64,000 bases of DNA, taken from NCBI GenBank assembly GCA_030272585.1, contig BSYQ01000015.1, forward strand, positions 1 to 64,000, given 5' to 3'. Source of the stretch: Bryopsis sp. KO-2023. Its lineage: Eukaryota; Chlorophyta; Ulvophyceae; Bryopsidales; Bryopsidaceae. Of the stretch, positions 61,020 to 64,000 are shown in pieces. The notes beneath the pieces were generated by a model. It had not been told where the DNA came from. It made no database searches and worked only from the letters and a program-made list of their open reading frames with translations. Made by a program: the position numbers and the translations under genes. The stretch's first letter is position 1. Every line of letters begins with the position of its first letter.

Positions 61020-64000
61020 GCGTCAAAGAAACCTGGACATGCAAATGTGATGTCGGAAATGTCGTCAGGAAGTCGTCAGAATGGTTCTCAAGACAAGGAT
61101 GGAATGAATGAAAATCAGAGGATTGTCAGTGATGGGAAGGTGTTAGTGGTCGATAAGGTTGGAATGGAGACATCTAAAGGATCTCCTGGGAATGGTGCCC
61201 AGGCAAATGCAGGATCCAGATGTAATACTTCTTCATCTTATGGGAGAAGGTTTGGGGGAGGGAAGCTTGCCAGATCCAGTACCTCAGATTCGAGGGCTGG
61301 CAAAGGGGATCCGGACAGCATCAATGCTCAGGGATCCATCCCCACAGTGTTGGGACAATCAATACAGAAAACCCCTGAGAAGGAAGGGATAACAAAGGAC
61401 AGAGTACAGTCCTCCCCTTCTAAAGGATCAGTGGAGGTGCAGACACAGATACAGAGACTCAAGGAATCCACATCTAAGCCCAGAGAGGTCCTCACAGCCT
61501 CAGGAGTATGGAAATCCACACAGGCAACAGGGGATTCACAAGGGGGTCATGGGATTCACAAGAAAGTCAGATTCTCACCACCAGCTGAGATACATTGTCC
61601 AACACCAAGCCAGGAAAAAGTGGAAAACATGATGACAGGGAAATTGGGATCAGTAGGTCAAGGAGACCTGGGATCTACCCTGCTATATGTGCCAGGAAAA
61701 TTGCACAAACAGACAGTCAAATGCCTCATTGATAGTGGAGCCACAGGGGACTTCATGGATGTCCAAACAGCCCAAGAAAATGCATTGAAAATCATCAAGG
61801 ATGCACATCTGTCAGTGGAACTGGCAGATGGTTCCAGAATACTGCTCAAACAACAGGCATTGGTGAGAATCAGGATGGGTCCCTGGGTGATAAAAAGGAT
61901 CTTCTGGATGGTGCCAAACCTGAAGCATAAAGTCATCCTGGGAAAGGCCTGGCTTGTGGATCACAATCCTCACATCAACTGGAGGAGTCATGTGATTACC
62001 ATCTGCAGACCTAACAAAGTCCCAATCAAGCTTCAAGGATTTCATCCAAAGGTGGCAGCAGTCCAAGATCCACAGGAGATCAATCTACTCTCAGCCAGTG
62101 AAGCTAAGAGATGCCTGAAGAACAGAGATGGAGAAGCATACCTGGTGCTGGTCAGGAAAACACAGGATCCTCAAGCATCAGGAGAAATCAATGCAGCCAA
62201 GCAGATCAGGAATCCTGGTGAATCAATGGAAGTCAAGGGTACAGAGGATGGTACAGATGCAAATTTCAAAAGCATGGTTGATGGACTGGATGATGAACTC
62301 AAGGAGCTAAAGGATGTCCTGAATGATTATAAGGATGTCTTCCCAATGGATCTACCCAGTCATCTACCACCTCACAGACCATGGGACATGAAGATTCCTC
62401 TGAAGGATGATGCAAAACCAATTTTTGGCCCATTATATAAGCAGAGCCCAAAAGAATTGGATGCCTTAAAGGAGCAGTTGGACTACTTACTGGAGAAAGG
62501 GATGATAAGACCAAGCCACAGCAATTTTGGAGCACCTGTACTCTTTGTCCCCAAACCTGGAGGGGCATTGAGATTCTGTGTGGACTACAGAGCATTAAAC
62601 AGGGCTACCAAGATCACCCAATTTCCCATCCCCAGGATGGATGAGATGTTGGACAGGCTGGGGCATGCAAAATATTTCAGTAAAGTGGATCTCAGGGCAG
62701 GATTCTGGCAGTTGAGGATGGCTCCAGGGGAAGAAGGAAAAACAGCATTCAGGACCAAATATGGACAATATGAATTTTTAGTCATGCCAATGGGACTGAG
62801 TGGATCTCCTGGACATTTTATGTCCATGATGAATGAGATCTTAGCTCCATTCATTGATAAATTTGTCCAAGTGTTTTTGGATGACATCCTGATTTATTCC
62901 TCTACACCTGAAGAGCATGCCCAACACATGAAGCTAGTACTGGAGGCCCTCAGGAAGCATAAGCTATATGCAAAGCTGGTTAAATCTGCAGTGGGCAAGA
63001 AGGAAGTGGATTTTCTGGGAACATGGGTCACTCACCAAGGAGTTCAGCCTATGGCTGACAAGCTGGATGCCATCAAGCAGTGGCCTATACCATCAAATGT
63101 GCATGATGTCAGGAGCTTCCTGGGATTATGTTGTTTCTACAGAAGATTTGTGGCCAATTTCAGTGGTAAAGCTGCAGCATTGACCAACCTGACCAAGGGG
63201 AATCAACAATTCATCTGGGGTGAAGAAGAAAAACAAGCATTTGAGGATCTCAAGGATGCACTTTGCTCAGCACCTGTCCTGATACATCCAAGGGAGGATT
63301 GGCCTTGGATTGTGGCTACTGATGGCAGTCAATCAGGAGTGGGGGGAGTTCTAATGCAGGAAGGGCCAGATGGATTGCATCCTGTAGCATTTGAATCCCA
63401 CAAGCTGACAGATGCAGAATCAAGGTATCCTATACATGAGATTGAGCTGTTGGGGATTGTCCACTGCTTAAAAAAGTGGAGAGCATATTTGGAAGGCAGA
63501 GAGTTTGTTCTCAGAACAGACAACCAGTCATTGGTTTGGCTGGATTCTCAACAACATCTGAGCAGGAGACAAGCTAGATGGGTGGAGTTTTTGGCTCCAT
63601 TTCGATTCCAAACTGTTCACATCCCAGGGAAGGATAATGTGGTGGCTGATGCACTCTCAAGATGTCCACATCCAGTGGATCCAAGGGATTCTGGAAGTGG
63701 AGGGGGAGATTTGAAGGCATCTACACCAACTGGCACAACAAAAACTCTTGTACAGCATGATGGCAAGGTTCAGAGGTACCAAGGCTTGGGGGCCTGGGGG
63801 GAGAATCATCCACAGGATCTTGTGTTTGATGAACAACCAGGAGAGCCATTGGGTTCCAGATTGGTGAAGGTTACTGGATGCCAAACTGGAAAGCTGCCTG
63901 AGAGACTGAAAACAGATGTGATGCCAAGTGATGCAAGAGGAGGTACCAAATGGGGTACTGGAAAAGGATTGTCAAGATCTGATGAACAAATCAATGCACT
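60987..64000 (+). CDS. pol: Pol of the fourth Ty3/gypsy element (partial, open at window end)
   Basis: I read the -1 frame from the slippery site to the last base without finding a stop. After about 200 residues of low-complexity Ser/Gly/Lys sequence come the protease (CLIDSGATGDF, Asp codon at 61732), RT (FCVDYRALNR, VFLDDILIYS near 62880), RNase H (VATDGSQSGVGG near 63315, IHEIELLG, LRTDNQS) and HIPGKDNVVADALSR near 63630. Integrase would lie beyond 64000. From about 61320 on, CG dinucleotides are nearly absent. Differences from elements 1/2 (GFWQLRMAP, MGLSGSPGHFM) show a separate lineage. Confidence 0.93.

Overview
This window is the left end of a linear eukaryotic nuclear chromosome. It opens with 4.3 kb of perfect CCCTAAA repeats, the C-rich strand of the TTTAGGG telomere typical of land plants and many green algae. 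The other features agree with a nucleus: tRNA genes without an encoded CCA, a tRNA-Tyr with a 12-nt intron at the canonical site, chromodomain Ty3/gypsy retrotransposons, a LINE, and long satellite arrays. I infer a member of the green lineage but cannot name the species. No convincing single-copy host protein gene is visible; every solid protein-coding region belongs to a transposable element.

Layout. 1-4311 telomere. 4312-6177 subtelomeric sequence with degenerate tRNA-like and telomere-like pieces. 6178-33308 a tRNA-Arg(TCG) gene split in two by a LINE of about 8.5 kb, itself interrupted by two almost identical 9.27-kb LTR retrotransposons: element 1 (8939-18211, TSD AGGGA) and element 2 (19633-28907, TSD CTCCC), both on the minus strand. 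33382-37931 a cluster of eight intact tRNA genes (Tyr, Thr, His, Ala, Gly, Leu, Pro, Pro) alternating with two satellite families (about 141 bp and 170/180 bp). 38073-38455 a hAT-like foldback MITE. 38501-54864 about 46 copies of a 351-bp satellite with a duplicated higher-order block. 54865-59056 remnants of other Ty3/gypsy elements, with a second MITE at their junction. 59338-64000 the 5' part of another Ty3/gypsy element (gag plus open pol) that runs off the window.

How the parts work together. The LINE has an ORF1 (coiled coil plus an RNA-binding-like domain), then a TGA, then an ORF2 (AP endonuclease, reverse transcriptase, terminal CCHC) in the same frame with no AUG nearby. One internal TAA breaks ORF2. 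The LTR elements encode two small related proteins, a CCHC Gag, and Pol (protease, RT, RNase H, integrase, chromodomain) reached by a probable -1 frameshift. They also carry an extra 3' ORF with a coiled coil and a RING-like cysteine/histidine cluster. Three separate LTR families in the window share one primer-binding site, TGGTTTCGGAGC.

The order of events can be read from the nesting: the LINE entered the tRNA-Arg gene, then two copies of one LTR family landed in the LINE, recently enough that their LTR pairs are almost identical.
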